Notes: generated by a model not told the origin, from the letters alone. 64,000 nt of DNA from Asterella californica (GCA_036924285.1 JAYKYS010000006.1:32338001-32402000), one strand, 5' to 3'; shown: positions 43,998 to 58,275, numbered from the stretch's first letter. Made by a program: numbers and translations.

Positions 43998-44244
43998 CGC
44001 GCAATGGCTCAAGAGAAGTCACTGCAGTATGGGTTTGGTCTTTGAACCTTGATGCAGCAGGAGGAAGTCCATAAGCAGAAGCTGGAAGCTCTGGAAGCTA
44101 ACCTCTGCACCACGGAGAAGATCACAACGAAGTATAAGACGGAAGCTTCTGCTTCTGCCAAGGAGTTGGCGCAACTGTGGAAGAGCAACCATGAGTTGCA
44201 GACACGTCTTCAGCAGCGCGAGCAGAAAGTTCTGCGGATCAGGG
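43998..44244 (+). pseudogene. Coiled-coil segment (U4)
   Basis: Consensus version. Confidence 0.5.
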
Positions 44245-44663
44245 ATAGGAATGAGAGAATGACCTCTCCATTGTAGTAGCTCCGCTGAAAGTCCTTCTAG
44301 ATCCTCAGATTTTCCACTTGCGAGTTTCCTGAGCTGATGTTGTACTTCGTCCATTGAAAAAGTCTGCGGTAGTCCTTCACTTTGTGGCATACATGGTGCA
44401 TGTGGAGAGAAGTAAAGTTGCTCAACGTAAGACATCAAAGCTGAAGGGTCAAGACTTGGTGAATTTATACACTCTTACTCTTACAGATGCTAACACTTTC
44501 ACTAGGATTATATTTGCAAGACGTAGTTACTCATCATACTAATACTCTTCATATTACTACTGCTTCTTATGTTAGTTATTGAGTTTTGGTTTATGTTTTT
44601 GGATTGTGTTTTGTGTCTTTTGATTCTTTGGGTCTTCCGGGTATGATTATTATCATTTATCAT
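44245..44663. mobile_element. Inverted linker fragment joined to tail 3 (U4)
   Basis: Linker (-) at 44245-44464, 3' end (+) at 44465-44663. Confidence 0.65.
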
Positions 44664-45260
44664 AAAGACTTTGTCTTTCTCTTGATATTACATAACATCA
44701 ACAGAATGACGATGGAATGGTTGACTCATACTACATGCTCTGGTGAGATAAATGGGCATGTTCAAAGGTGTAAAATAGCATATTGCAGTATAACATGCAG
44801 ATCTAGTCTCTTCACCAACTCAAAGCTAATGATATTGCCCCCCAACATCACGAAGCACCACCTCAACAAGCTGATATAAATGAGAACTTCGGGAGTGATG
44901 GTTCTCCATAGTATTCTTGGGACTTCTCGCGTGAGAAGACTCTCCGGTGTCTCTTCCTGGCTCCTGATCTCTCATCACTGCTGCTACTGCTGCTTGAACC
45001 ACTGCCTCTGAGACCTCCTGAACTGCTCGAGGTCCCTCCCGGCCTTCCTCCGTCGGGGCCATCCACACCACTGCCCGTTGGCATGGTCGCGGGTGCTGGT
45101 GGGTTCACGGACGGCTGCAGGTTGGCTGCAGCTGGGACAGATTCGCGGTTGGGGACGGGTCCGTCCTACCATCCCAAAGCGGTTGCGGAGGCTCTACAGA
45201 AATGCCTCCACGTCCTTCATTGCCTCGCAGATCTCTGAGTTGCTTGACTGACTCGCAGAT
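44664..45260 (-). pseudogene. Old inverted EN and GC-rich segment (U4)
   Basis: Consensus version, no difference noticed. Confidence 0.5.
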
Positions 45261-47771
45261 CTAGCTCATTTGCACCTTACAAGTTGAAAGGTTTTGATGG
45301 GAGCAACACTACCTCTAGACTTCGTCTTGATCACCGGAAAAGACATCTTTATCAAACTGCTCTAGAGAATTTGATGTCTATTACACAGTGGAGCCACAAT
45401 CTTGACCAACGAGATACACAATTGACGGATGTCTTGAAGAAAATTGCAACTCGGTTTTTCTCTCAACACTCAAGCAGAAAGCTCAAAGGTAACCCTTGCA
45501 ATGGCTGGTTTGATGAAGAGTGCAAACTTGCTCGGTTAAAGGCTCTAGACAAGGCTTGTGACTTGGAAGCAACAACCTTGTACAAGCAGTTGATCAAACG
45601 TAAGAAGAGAGCTTTCTTGAGAAAGAAAGGCTTGGAACTTGCTTTTGATTTTCAGAAGGATCCCAAAGCTTTTTGGAGACGTTTAGCATCTCGTCCAAGT
45701 TCACCAAGTCTTGATCCTTCAGCTTTGATGTCCTACGTTGAGCAACTATACTTCTCTCCACATGCACCATGTATGCCACAAAGTGAAGGACTACCGCAGA
45801 CTTTTTCAATGGACGAAGTACGACATCAGCTCAGTAGGCTTGCAAGTGGAAAATCTGAGGATCTAGAAGGACTTTCTGCATAGCTACTACAATGGGGAGT
45901 TGATTCTCTCATTCCTATACTTACCAAGCTTCTGAATGATGCTGCTGTACATGGTTTCCCTAAGAGTTGGTTCATGCGCAAAGTGATTCCCATCCACAAG
46001 TCAGGCAAGAAGGATGATGTTACCAACTATAGAACTATCATGGTGGGTAACATCTTTGCCAAGTTGTATGGGAGCTTGCTAGAGAGAAAACTCAGTGTTT
46101 GGGCAGAAGAATCCAATGTGAGAGCTCGTTCACAAGCAGGTTTTCGTCCTACCTTTAGCACCATTGATCATATTCTTTGTCTTCGTGTTGCTTGGGAGAA
46201 GTCAAAAGGAAATGGTAAAGCTCTCTATGCTGCTTTTATCGACTACACAAAAGCTTTTGATAGGGTGCCTAGGAAGCTCTTATGGGACAGACTTGTTGCA
46301 ATTGGTGTTCCTAAAGACATGATGGCAGCGGTTTCTAAACTCTATGAACGAGTTTATGTGAAGCTTACCTCGACACAATCAAAGGAGATCTTTAGCACTA
46401 TTGGAGTCATTCAAGGTTGTCCTCTCTCCCCTACTCTATTTGGTATCTTCATCGATGACGTGGAGAAATGTCTTGCTGAATTTAGAGGAGAAGGTGTGAA
46501 GTTGGGAATCTATATCATTCAAGCATTGATTTATGCTGATGATATCATCCTTCTATCACGTGATCCTTTGAGTTTACAACGACATTTGGATGCTCTTGAG
46601 GTCTTTTGCAACAACATGCAGATGGAAGTGAACCTTTCGAAGTCCAAGGTGATGGTGGTGGGTTCAAAAGTGCGCCATTCTTTTCTCTACAAAGGCCAAG
46701 TTTTACAACAAGTGGAGAGTTACAAGTACTTGGGCATTGACTTCTCTCATAACTACAGTTGGGCTTTGTGCATTCATAAGAGAGTTGAAGCTGGTTACAA
46801 AGCTTTGTACTCTCTTTTGAATCGTTGTCGACGTGCTCATCTCTTAGCATGGGATTTGAGAAAGTTTCTCTTCAGGAGTTTGGTTTTGCCTGTGATACTT
46901 TATGGTGTTCAAGTGTGGGGGCCTGGTGCAAGGAAAGGCGCTTGGGAACGTATCGAGAAGGTTCAAAAAGTGTTCTTACAAGTGGAGCTTGGTGTAAGAT
47001 GCCAAACACCATATGCTATGCTCCTTGCTGAATCTGGTTGCTTATCCGTGGAAGCAGAAGCTCTTTACTTGACTATCATTTATGTCTCAAGAGTGAGATC
47101 TCTTGGAGAGACGAGATTACCTTGTCAAGCTCTAAGAGCTACATTCTCATTTGGTTGGTATGCTGATGTGGTGGCTTGGTGTGGAAGATGGAACATTTTT
47201 TAGCGTGATTTTGACCTTCCACCTATTGCTCTTCGGGAGTTGATTCAGAAAAGGTTTTTACATGCTATATGGTCTCAACCCAAGACCAAGATGGCTTACT
47301 ATCAGCAGCATGTCAACCCCATGTTGGTGTATTGTGAACAAGAGTACCTCCGGGCACCTATTTCAATCTCTCTTCGACATATCATCGCTCAGCACCGCAC
47401 TAGCTCTCATAGACTTGGCATTGAGGAAGAACGTTGGCTAAACATTGTTAGGAGTGAACGGCTTTGTAGACTTTGTGATTTAGATCAGATAGAGGATGAG
47501 GATCATGTATTCATTGTATGTCCCTTGTATGATGAGATTAGATGTAGACATAAGATAGTTGCTAGTGATTTCTATACACTTTTACAGATGTCAGCTCTCC
47601 CACTAGGGCTTTATATTAGAGATATAGTTTCTTGTCGTACCAATGCTCTTTTGCATTGATACGATCTCCTAGGGTTTCCTAGGCTCACATGTTGACTTTG
47701 TATTGTATTTTTTTCTGCCTTTTAACTCTTTGGGTCTTCCGGGCTTGATATTCATTCATTCATTCATTCAT
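45261..47771 (+). pseudogene. ORF2 copy B with two TAGs and tail 4 (U4)
   Basis: Stops at 45881-45883 and 47201-47203; RT core open over 45974-47203. Private silent T at 45802. Confidence 0.85.
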
Positions 47772-48426
47772 ATAATCCTATTGAAAGCGTCGACATATGT
47801 AAGAGTGAATAAAAATTGCTAGCGACTATCGTATGTCTACATATGATATCCAAGTACAATGGACACATGATGAATGCATGATCTTCATCTTCAATCTGAT
47901 CTAAATCACAATGTTTACAAATACGTTCACTCCTATCAATATTTAACCAACGTCCTTCCTTAATACCAAGTCTATGAGAACTAGTACGATGTTGAACTAT
48001 CACATGTCGGAGAGAGGTTGATATAGATGCTTGGAGGTATTCCTGATCGCAATACACCAGCATGAAATTGACTTGCTGCTGATAATAAGTCATCTTGGTC
48101 TTAGGTTGAGACCATAGAGCATGTAAAAATCTTCTTTGTATCAAGTCACGAAGAGCAATAGGTGGGAGGTTAAAATCACGTTCAGATATGTTCCTTCTCC
48201 ACACCAAGCCACCACATCAGCGTACCAACCAAAAGAGAGTGTAGCTCTTAGAGCTTGACAAGGTAGTCTTGTCTCTCCGAGAGATCTCACCCTAGATACA
48301 TAGATGATCGTCAAGTAAAGTGCTTCAGCTTCCAAAGGTAAATAACCACATTCAGCAAGGAGTATAGCATATGGTGCCACATATGGTGCCATAAGGCTAA
48401 GGCTCACAACCTCGAGCAATATTGGC
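47771..48426 (-). pseudogene. Inverted diverged RT C-terminus (r), U4/U5 boundary
   Basis: Minus frames 48419 down to 48141 and 48207 down to 47764, unchanged. Confidence 0.8.
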
Positions 48427-48646
48427 TAAGTTTGCAGATCAGGCACAACGAGATACAGCGATGGCTAACAAAGCTGTCTTGAAGGGGAGACAGATCTGGT
48501 TGGATCCTGATCTCACACCGCTACAAGCTGAAGCCAAGCAGAAGGAGCTTGTGAAGGTAAAAGAGGCTCAACAAGGAGGGTTCATTGCTTTCTTAAGAGA
48601 TGGACGTGCTGTTGTTACACAAAAGAGACGAGATGCTTCCAAATAG
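48422..48646 (+). pseudogene. LINE ORF1 C-terminal fragment (U5)
   Basis: Peptide identical to the other units. Confidence 0.6.
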
Positions 48647-48667
48647 CAGTTTTCGACCCTTAGAGTT

Positions 48668-49936
48668 ATGATGTGGAACATTCATGGGCTTACTAAGTCA
48701 AAGTACACAAGCGCTTTACCAATTTGCAACAAGGCTGATATCATCAACTTGGTGGAGACATGGGAACATGAAGGAAACAATGTACATGAGTTGGATGGTT
48801 TTACTTTGATCGGCTCTACTTGGAACAAGCGCAAGCAACATAAAGGACGTGGTTTTGGAAGTATTGCAACTTACGTCAGATCTTATTTGCATCAGCTTGT
48901 TGAAGTGGTTCTTCAGGATGTGGGTGGACAATATCATTGGATTCGAGTTGGTGGAGAAAGTAGATCTGCATGTTATATCGCAATCTGCTATTTTGCACCT
49001 TTGAACATGTCTATCTATCAGACTAGAGCATGTAGCACGAGCCAACCTTTCCATCGTCTTTCTATTGATGTTTTGAGATATCAAGAGAAGGGCAAGGTCT
49101 TTGTGGTGGGAGATTTCAATGCTAGAGTTCACACTTGCCAATTCACACAATTCTATGCTCTTGACCACTCTCCTATTCTTGAAGAAGATGATGATCCTAC
49201 ATGGTCCCGTGCCTCCTTAGATACATCCACCAATGACATGAAAGAACACTTCTTGACTTTTGGAGCAATCTGTAGTTTGAAAATTCTGAACGGTACATCC
49301 CGTTTTCCTAGCTCTAACATGAAAACATACGTCTCTACCTCTGGATCAAGCATAGTAGACTACCTCCTCTCCTCATCTCTTGATAGTTCACTCATTTCAG
49401 CATTTGAAGTTTTGGATCTACAACCTGAATCTGATCACACTCCTCTACTGTCCTCACTATCCTTGTCTAGCTCATTTGCACCTCACAAGTTGAAAGGTTT
49501 TGATGGGACCAACACTACCTCTAGACTTCGTCTTGATCATCGGAAAAGACATCTTTATCAAACTGCTCTAGAGAATTTGATATCTATTACACAGTGGAGT
49601 CACAATCTTGACCAACGAGATACACAATTGACGGATGTCTTGAAGAAAATTACAACTCGATTTTTCTCTCAACACTCAAGCAGAAAGCTCAAATGTAACC
49701 CTTGCAATGGCTGGTTTGATGAAGAGTGCAAACTTGCTCGATTAAAGGCTCTAGACAAGGCTTGTGACTTGGAAGCAACAACCTTGTATAAGCAGTTGAT
49801 CAAACGTAAGAAGAGAGCATTCTTGAGAAAGAAAGGCTTGGAACTTGCTTTTGATTTTCAGAAGGATCCCAAAGCTTTTTGGAGACGTTTAGCATCTCGT
49901 CCAAGTTCACCAAGTCTTGATCCTTCTGCTTTGTAG
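48668..49936 (+). CDS. LINE endonuclease plus linker (U5)
   Basis: Protein identical to U1; silent C at 49300. Confidence 0.85.
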   Translation: MMWNIHGLTKSKYTSALPICNKADIINLVETWEHEGNNVHELDGFTLIGSTWNKRKQHKGRGFGSIATYVRSYLHQLVEVVLQDVGGQYHWIRVGGESRSACYIAICYFAPLNMSIYQTRACSTSQPFHRLSIDVLRYQEKGKVFVVGDFNARVHTCQFTQFYALDHSPILEEDDDPTWSRASLDTSTNDMKEHFLTFGAICSLKILNGTSRFPSSNMKTYVSTSGSSIVDYLLSSSLDSSLISAFEVLDLQPESDHTPLLSSLSLSSSFAPHKLKGFDGTNTTSRLRLDHRKRHLYQTALENLISITQWSHNLDQRDTQLTDVLKKITTRFFSQHSSRKLKCNPCNGWFDEECKLARLKALDKACDLEATTLYKQLIKRKKRAFLRKKGLELAFDFQKDPKAFWRRLASRPSSPSLDPSAL

Positions 49937-50829
49937 AGGTAGTGTTGCTCCCATCAAAACCTTTCAACTTGTAAGGTGCAAATGAGCTAGACAAGGATAG
50001 TGAGAACAGTAGAGGAGTGTGATCAGATTCAGGTTGTAGATCCAAAACTTCAAATGCTGAAATGAGTGAACTATCAAGAGATGAGGAGAGGAGGTAGTCT
50101 ACTATGCTTGATCCAGAGGTAGAGACGTATGTTTTCATGTTAGAGCTAGGAAAACGGGATGTACCGTTCAGAATTTTCAAACTACAGATTGCTCCAAAAG
50201 TCAAGAAGTGTTCTTTCATGTCATTGGTGGATGTATCTAAGGAGGCACGGGACCATGTAGGATCATCATCTTCTTCAAGAATAGGAGAGTGGTCAAGAGC
50301 ATAGAATTGTGTGAACTGGCAAGTGTGAACTCTAGCATTGAAATCTCCCACCACAAAGACCTTGCCCTTCTCTTGATATCTCAAAACATCAATAGAAAGA
50401 CGATGGAAAGGTTGGCTCGTGCTACATGCTTTAGTCTGATAGATAGACATGTTCAAAGGTGCAAAATAGCAGATTGCGATATAACATGCAGATCTACTTT
50501 CTCCACCAACTCGAATCCAATGATATTGTCCACCCACATCCTGAAGAACCACTTCAACAAGCTGATGCAAATAAGATCTGACGTAAGTTGCAATACCTCC
50601 AAAACCACGTCCCTTATGTTGCTTGCGCTATGTGAGAGACGTAGTCACCGATCGTACTAATACTCTTTGTATTAGAACTGATTCTTACGTTAGTTATTAA
50701 TTTTTTATTTGTATTGTTGTATTGCATTTTTTTATTGCATTTCTGTCTTTTGACTCTTTGGGTCTCCTGGGTTTGATGATAATCATTCATTCATGGGCTT
50801 ACCGAGTCAAAGTACACTAGTAGTTTATA
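49934..50829 (-). pseudogene. Inverted EN, tail 1 and EN scrap (U5)
   Basis: Inverted EN at 49934-50629 pairs with 48828-49523. Confidence 0.8.
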
Positions 50830-51411
50830 TGAATAAATGAATGAATGAATATCAAGCCCGGAAGACCCAAAGAGTCAAAAGGCAGAAAAAAATACAATAC
50901 AAAGTCAACATGTGAGCCTAGGAAACCCTAGGAGATCGTATCAATGCAAAAGAGCATTGGTACAACAAGAAACTATATCTCTAATATAAAGCCCTAGTGG
51001 GAGAGCTGACATCTGTAAAAGTGTATAGAAATCACTAGCAACTATCTTATGTCTACATCTAATCTCATCATACAAGGAACATACAATGAATACATGATCC
51101 TCATCCTCTATCTGATCTAAATCACAAAGTCTACAAAGCCGTTCACTCTTAACAATGTTTAGCCAACGTCCTTCCTCACTGCCAAGTCTATGAGAGCTAG
51201 TGCGGTGCTGAGCGATGATATGTCGAAGAGAGATTGAAATAGGTGCCCGGAGGTACTCTTGTTCACAATACACCAACATGGGGTTGACATGCTGCTGATA
51301 GTAAGCCATCTTGGTCTTGGGTTGAGACCATATAGCATGTAAAAACCTTTTCTGAATCAACTCCCGAAGAGCAATAGGTGGAAGGTCAAAATCACGCTCA
51401 AAAATCACGCC
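50830..51411 (-). pseudogene. Inverted LINE 3' end with RT C-terminus (U5)
   Basis: 155-codon minus frame (51408 down to 50941), unchanged. Confidence 0.8.
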
Positions 51412-52138
51412 AATATTGCTCGAGGTTGTGAGCCTTAGCCTTATGGCACCATATGTGGCACCATATGCTATACTCCTTGCTGAATGTGGTTATTTACCTT
51501 TGGAAGCTGAAGCACTTTACTTGACGATCATCTATGTATCTAGGGTGAGATCTCTCGGAGAGACAAGACTACCTTGTCAAGCTCTAAGAGCTACACTCTC
51601 TTTTGGTTGGTACGCTGATGTGGTGGCTTGGTGTGGAGAAGGAACATATCTGAACGTGATTTTAACCTCCCACCTATTGCTCTTCGTGACTTGATACAAA
51701 GAAGATTTTTACATGCTCTATGGTCTCAACCTAAGACCAAGATGACTTATTATCAGCAGCAAGTCAATTCCATGCTGGTGTATTGCGATCAGGAATACCT
51801 CCAAGCATCTATATCAACCTCTCTCCGACATGTGATAGTTCAACATCGTACTAGTTCTCATAGACTTGGTATTAAGGAATGACGTTGGTTAAATATTGAT
51901 AAGAGTGAACGTATTTGTAAACTTTGTGATTTAGATCAGATTGAAGATGAAGATCATGCATTCATCATATGTCCATTGTACTTGGATATCATATGTAGAC
52001 ATGCGATAGTCGCTAGCAATTTTTATTCACTCTTACATATGTCGACGCTTTCAATAAGATTATATATGCGAGACGTAGTTACTCATCATACTAATAATCT
52101 TCGTATTAGTACTGATTCAGACATTAGCTTCTGATTTT
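51409..52138 (+). pseudogene. Diverged RT C-terminal fragment (U5)
   Basis: Same frameshift and TGA (51880-51882). Confidence 0.8.
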
Positions 52139-52155
52139 TAGAAGGACTCCTAAAT

Positions 52156-54022
52156 CTAGAAGGACTTTCTGCAGAGCTACTACAATGGGGAGGTGATTCT
52201 CTCATTCCTATACTTACCAAGCTTCTGAATGATGCTGCTGTACATGGTTTCCCTAAGAGTTGGTTCATGCGCAAAGTGATTCCCATCCACAAGTCGGGCA
52301 AGAAGGATGATGTTACCAACTATAGAACTATCATGGTGGGCAACATCTTTGCCAAGTTATATGGGAGCTTGCTAGAGAGAAAACTCAGTGTTTGGGCAGA
52401 AGGATCCAATGTGAGAGCTCGTTCACAAGCAGGTTTTCGTCCTACTTTTAGCACCATTGATCATATCCTTTGTCTTCGTGTTGCTTGGGAGAAGTCAAAA
52501 GAAAATGATAAATCTCTCTATGCTGCTTTTATCGACTACACAAAAGCTTTTGATAGGGTGCCTAGGAAGCTCTTATGGGATAGATTTGTTGCCATTGGTG
52601 TTCCTAAAGACATGATGGCAGCGGTTTCTAAACTCTATGAACGAGTTTATGTGAAGCTTACCTCGACACAATCAAAGGAGATCTTTAGCACTATTGGAGT
52701 CATTCAAGGTTGTCCTCTCTCCTCTACTCTATTTGGTATCTTCATCGATGACGTGGAGAAATGTCTTGCTGAATTTGGAGAAGAAGGTGTGAAGTTGGGA
52801 ATCTATATCATTCAAGCATTGATTTATGCTGATGATATCATCCTCCTATCACGTGATCCTTTGAGTTTACAACGACATTTGGATGCTATTGAGGTCTTTT
52901 GCAACAACATGCAGATGGAAGTGAACCTTTCGAAGTCCAAGGTGATGGTGGTGGGTTCAAAAGTGCGCCATTCTTTTCTCTACAAAGGCCAAGTTTTACA
53001 ACAAGTGGAGAGTTACAAGTACTTGGGCATTGACTTCTCTCATAACTACAGTTGGGCTTTGTGCATTCATAAGAGAGTTGAAGCTGGTTACAAAGCTTTG
53101 TACTCTCTTTTGAATCGTTGTCGACGTGCTCATCTCTTAGCATGAGATTTGAGAAAGTTTCTCTTCAGGAGTTTGGGTTTGCCTGTGATACTTTATGGTG
53201 TTCAAGTGTGGGGGCCTGGTGCAAAGAAAGGAGCTTGGGAACGTATCGAGAAGGTTCAAAAAGTGTTCTTACAAGTGGAGCTTGGTGTAAGATGCCAAAA
53301 ACCATATGCTATGCTCCTTGCTGAATCTGGTTGCTTATCCGTGGAAGCAGAAGCTCTTTACTTGACTATCATTTATGTCTCAAGAGTGAGATCCCTTGGA
53401 GAGACGAGATTACCTTGTCAAGCTCTAAGAGTTACATTCTCATTTGGTTGGTATGCTGATGTGGTGGCTTGGTGTGGAAGATGGAACATTTTTGAGCGTG
53501 ATTTTGACCTTCCACCTATTGCTCTTCGGGAGTTGATTCAGAAAAGGTTTTTACATGCTATATGGTCTCAACCCAAGACCAAGATGGCTTACTATCAGCA
53601 GCATGTCAACCCCATGTTGGTGTATTGTGAACAAGAGTACCCCCAACACCGCACTAGCTCTTATAGACTTGGCATTGAGGAAGGACGTTGGCTAAACATT
53701 GTTAGGAGTGAACGGCTTTGTAGACTTTATGATTTAGATCAGATAGAGGATGAGGGATCATGTATTCATTGTATGTCCCTTGTATGATGAGATTAGATGT
53801 AGACATAAGATAGTTGCTAGTGATTTCTATACACTTTTACAGATGTCAGCTCTCCGACTAGAGCTTTATATTAGAGATATAGTTTCTTGTCGTACCAATG
53901 CTCTTTTGCATTGATACGATCTCCTAGGGTTTCCTAGGCTCACATGTTGACTTTGTATTGTATTTTTTTCTGCTTTTTGACTCTTTGGGTCTTCCAGGCT
54001 TGATATTCATTCATTCATTCAT
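52156..54022 (+). pseudogene. RT copy A with TGA and 3' tail (U5)
   Basis: TGA at 53143-53145; frames 52267-53145 and 53149-53787. Confidence 0.82.
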
Positions 54023-54501
54023 CTGCATGTTGTTGCAAAAGACCTCAAGAGCATCCAAATGTCGTTGTAAACTCAAAGGATCACGTGAAAGAATAATGAT
54101 ATCACCAGCATAAATCAATGCTTGAATGATATACATTCTCAACTTCACACTTTTTCCTCCAAATTCAGCAAGACATTTCTCCACGTCATCAATGAAGACC
54201 AAATAGAGGAGGGGAGAGAGGACAACCTTGAATGACTCCAATGGTGCTAAAGATCTCCTTTGATTGTGTCGAGGTGAGCTTCACATAAACTCGTTCATAG
54301 AGTTTAGAAACCGCTGCTATCATGTCTTCAGGAACACCTGTGGCAACAAGTCTGTCTCATAAGAGCTTCCTAGGCACCTTATCAAAAACTTTTGTGTAGT
54401 CGATAAAAGCAGCATAGAGAGATTTACCATGACTTGTGGATGAGAACCACTTTGTGCATAAACCAACTCTTAGGGAAATCATGTACATCAGCATCATTAA
54501 G
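54023..54501 (-). pseudogene. Inverted RT fragment, YAGD (U5)
   Basis: Consensus version. Confidence 0.75.
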
Positions 54502-54748
54502 CGCGCAATGGCTCAAGAGAAGTCACTGCAGTATGGGTTTGGTCTTTGAACCTTGATGCAGCAGGAGGAAGTCCATAAGCAGAAGCTGGAAGCTCTGGAA
54601 GCTAACCTCTGCACCACGGAGAAGATCACAACGAAGTATAAGACGGAAGCTTCTGCTTCTGCCAAGGAGTTGGCGCAACTGTGGAAGAGCAACCATGAGT
54701 TGCAGACACGTCTTCAGCAGCGCGAGCAGAAAGTTCTGCGGATCAGGG
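54502..54748 (+). pseudogene. Coiled-coil segment (U5)
   Basis: Consensus version. Confidence 0.5.
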
Positions 54749-55167
54749 ATAGGAATGAGAGAATGACCTCTCCATTGTAGTAGCTCCGCTGAAAGTCCTT
54801 CTAGATCCTCAGATTTTCCACTTGCGAGTTTCCTGAGCTGATGTTGTACTTCGTCCATTGAAAAAGTCTGCGGTAGTCCTTCACTTTGTGGCATACATGG
54901 TGCATGTGGAGAGAAGTAAAGTTGCTCAACGTAAGACATCAAAGCTGAAGGGTCAAGACTTGGTGAATTTATACACTCTTACTCTTACAGATGCTAACAC
55001 TTTCACTAGGATTATATTTGCAAGACGTAGTTACTCATCATACTAATACTCTTCATATTACTACTGCTTCTTATGTTAGTTATTGAGTTTTGGTTTATGT
55101 TTTTGGATTGTGTTTTGTGTCTTTTGATTCTTTGGGTCTTCCGGGTATGATTATTATCATTTATCAT
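54749..55167. mobile_element. Inverted linker fragment joined to tail 3 (U5)
   Basis: Linker (-) at 54749-54968, 3' end (+) at 54969-55167. Confidence 0.65.
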
Positions 55168-55764
55168 AAAGACTTTGTCTTTCTCTTGATATTACATAAC
55201 ATCAACAGAATGACGATGGAATGGTTGACTCATACTACATGCTCTGGTGAGATAAATGGGCATGTTCAAAGGTGTAAAATAGCATATTGCAGTATAACAT
55301 GCAGATCTAGTCTCTTCACCAACTCAAAGCTAATGATATTGCCCCCCAACATCACGAAGCACCACCTCAACAAGCTGATATAAATGAGAACTTCGGGAGT
55401 GATGGTTCTCCATAGTATTCTTGGGACTTCTCGCGTGAGAAGACTCTCCGGTGTCTCTTCCTGGCTCCTGATCTCTCATCACTGCTGCTACTGCTGCTTG
55501 AACCACTGCCTCTGAGACCTCCTGAACTGCTCGAGGTCCCTCCCGGCCTTCCTCCGTCGGGGCCATCCACACCACTGCCCGTTGGCATGGTCGCGGGTGC
55601 TGGTGGGTTCACGGACGGCTGCAGGTTGGCTGCAGCTGGGACAGATTCGCGGTTGGGGACGGGTCCGTCCTACCATCCCAAAGCGGTTGCGGAGGCTCTA
55701 CAGAAATGCCTCCACGTCCTTCATTGCCTCGCAGATCTCTGAGTTGCTTGACTGACTCGCAGAT
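55168..55764 (-). pseudogene. Old inverted EN and GC-rich segment (U5)
   Basis: Consensus version. Confidence 0.5.
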
Positions 55765-58275
55765 CTAGCTCATTTGCACCTTACAAGTTGAAAGGTTTTG
55801 ATGGGAGCAACACTACCTCTAGACTTCGTCTTGATCACCGGAAAAGACATCTTTATCAAACTGCTCTAGAGAATTTGATGTCTATTACACAGTGGAGCCA
55901 CAATCTTGACCAACGAGATACACAATTGACGGATGTCTTGAAGAAAATTGCAACTCGGTTTTTCTCTCAACACTCAAGCAGAAAGCTCAAAGGTAACCCT
56001 TGCAATGGCTGGTTTGATGAAGAGTGCAAACTTGCTCGGTTAAAGGCTCTAGACAAGGCTTGTGACTTGGAAGCAACAACCTTGTACAAGCAGTTGATCA
56101 AACGTAAGAAGAGAGCTTTCTTGAGAAAGAAAGGCTTGGAACTTGCTTTTGATTTTCAGAAGGATCCCAAAGCTTTTTGGAGACGTTTAGCATCTCGTCC
56201 AAGTTCACCAAGTCTTGATCCTTCAGCTTTGATGTCCTACGTTGAGCAACTATACTTCTCTCCACATGCACCATGTATGCCACAAAGTGAAGGACTACCG
56301 CAGACCTTTTCAATGGACGAAGTACGACATCAGCTCAGTAGGCTTGCAAGTGGAAAATCTGAGGATCTAGAAGGACTTTCTGCATAGCTACTACAATGGG
56401 GAGTTGATTCTCTCATTCCTATACTTACCAAGCTTCTGAATGATGCTGCTGTACATGGTTTCCCTAAGAGTTGGTTCATGCGCAAAGTGATTCCCATCCA
56501 CAAGTCAGGCAAGAAGGATGATGTTACCAACTATAGAACTATCATGGTGGGCAACATCTTTGCCAAGTTGTATGGGAGCTTGCTAGAGAGAAAACTCAGT
56601 GTTTGGGCAGAAGAATCCAATGTGAGAGCTCGTTCACAAGCAGGTTTTCGTCCTACCTTTAGCACCATTGATCATATTCTTTGTCTTCGTGTTGCTTGGG
56701 AGAAGTCAAAAGGAAATGGTAAAGCTCTCTATGCTGCTTTTATCGACTACACAAAAGCTTTTGATAGGGTGCCTAGGAAGCTCTTATGGGACAGACTTGT
56801 TGCAATTGGTGTTCCTAAAGACATGATGGCAGCGGTTTCTAAACTCTATGAACGAGTTTATGTGAAGCTTACCTCGACACAATCAAAGGAGATCTTTAGC
56901 ACTATTGGAGTCATTCAAGGTTGTCCTCTCTCCCCTACTCTATTTGGTATCTTCATCGATGACGTGGAGAAATGTCTTGCTGAATTTAGAGGAGAAGGTG
57001 TGAAGTTGGGAATCTATATCATTCAAGCATTGATTTATGCTGATGATATCATCCTTCTATCACGTGATCCTTTGAGTTTACAACGACATTTGGATGCTCT
57101 TGAGGTCTTTTGCAACAACATGCAGATGGAAGTGAACCTTTCGAAGTCCAAGGTGATGGTGGTGGGTTCAAAAGTGCGCCATTCTTTTCTCTACAAAGGC
57201 CAAGTTTTACAACAAGTGGAGAGTTACAAGTACTTGGGCATTGACTTCTCTCATAACTACAGTTGGGCTTTGTGCATTCATAAGAGAGTTGAAGCTGGTT
57301 ACAAAGCTTTGTACTCTCTTTTGAATCGTTGTCGACGTGCTCATCTCTTAGCATGGGATTTGAGAAAGTTTCTCTTCAGGAGTTTGGTTTTGCCTGTGAT
57401 ACTTTATGGTGTTCAAGTGTGGGGGCCTGGTGCAAGGAAAGGCGCTTGGGAACGTATCGAGAAGGTTCAAAAAGTGTTCTTACAAGTGGAGCTTGGTGTA
57501 AGATGCCAAACACCATATGCTATGCTCCTTGCTGAATCTGGTTGCTTATCCGTGGAAGCAGAAGCTCTTTACTTGACTATCATTTATGTCTCAAGAGTGA
57601 GATCTCTTGGAGAGACGAGATTACCTTGTCAAGCTCTAAGAGCTACATTCTCATTTGGTTGGTATGCTGATGTGGTGGCTTGGTGTGGAAGATGGAACAT
57701 TTTTTAGCGTGATTTTGACCTTCCACCTATTGCTCTTCGGGAGTTGATTCAGAAAAGGTTTTTACATGCTATATGGTCTCAACCCAAGACCAAGATGGCT
57801 TACTATCAGCAGCATGTCAACCCCATGTTGGTGTATTGTGAACAAGAGTACCTCCGGGCACCTATTTCAATCTCTCTTCGACATATCATCGCTCAGCACC
57901 GCACTAGCTCTCATAGACTTGGCATTGAGGAAGAACGTTGGCTAAACATTGTTAGGAGTGAACGGCTTTGTAGACTTTGTGATTTAGATCAGATAGAGGA
58001 TGAGGATCATGTATTCATTGTATGTCCCTTGTATGATGAGATTAGATGTAGACATAAGATAGTTGCTAGTGATTTCTATACACTTTTACAGATGTCAGCT
58101 CTCCCACTAGGGCTTTATATTAGAGATATAGTTTCTTGTCGTACCAATGCTCTTTTGCATTGATACGATCTCCTAGGGTTTCCTAGGCTCACATGTTGAC
58201 TTTGTATTGTATTTTTTTCTGCCTTTTAACTCTTTGGGTCTTCCGGGCTTGATATTCATTCATTCATTCATTCAT
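55765..58275 (+). pseudogene. ORF2 copy B with two TAGs and tail 4 (U5)
   Basis: Stops at 56385-56387 and 57705-57707; RT core open over 56478-57707. The silent C at 56552 matches copy A and may be a small conversion from it. Confidence 0.85.

Larger units (their letters stand above)
37811..48314 (+). repeat. Array unit U4
   Basis: Complete monomer. Private changes: one extra A in the A-run at 43584-43587, one missing C near 43652 (both in the inverted RT fragment, net length unchanged), and a silent T at 45802 in RT copy B. Confidence 0.95.
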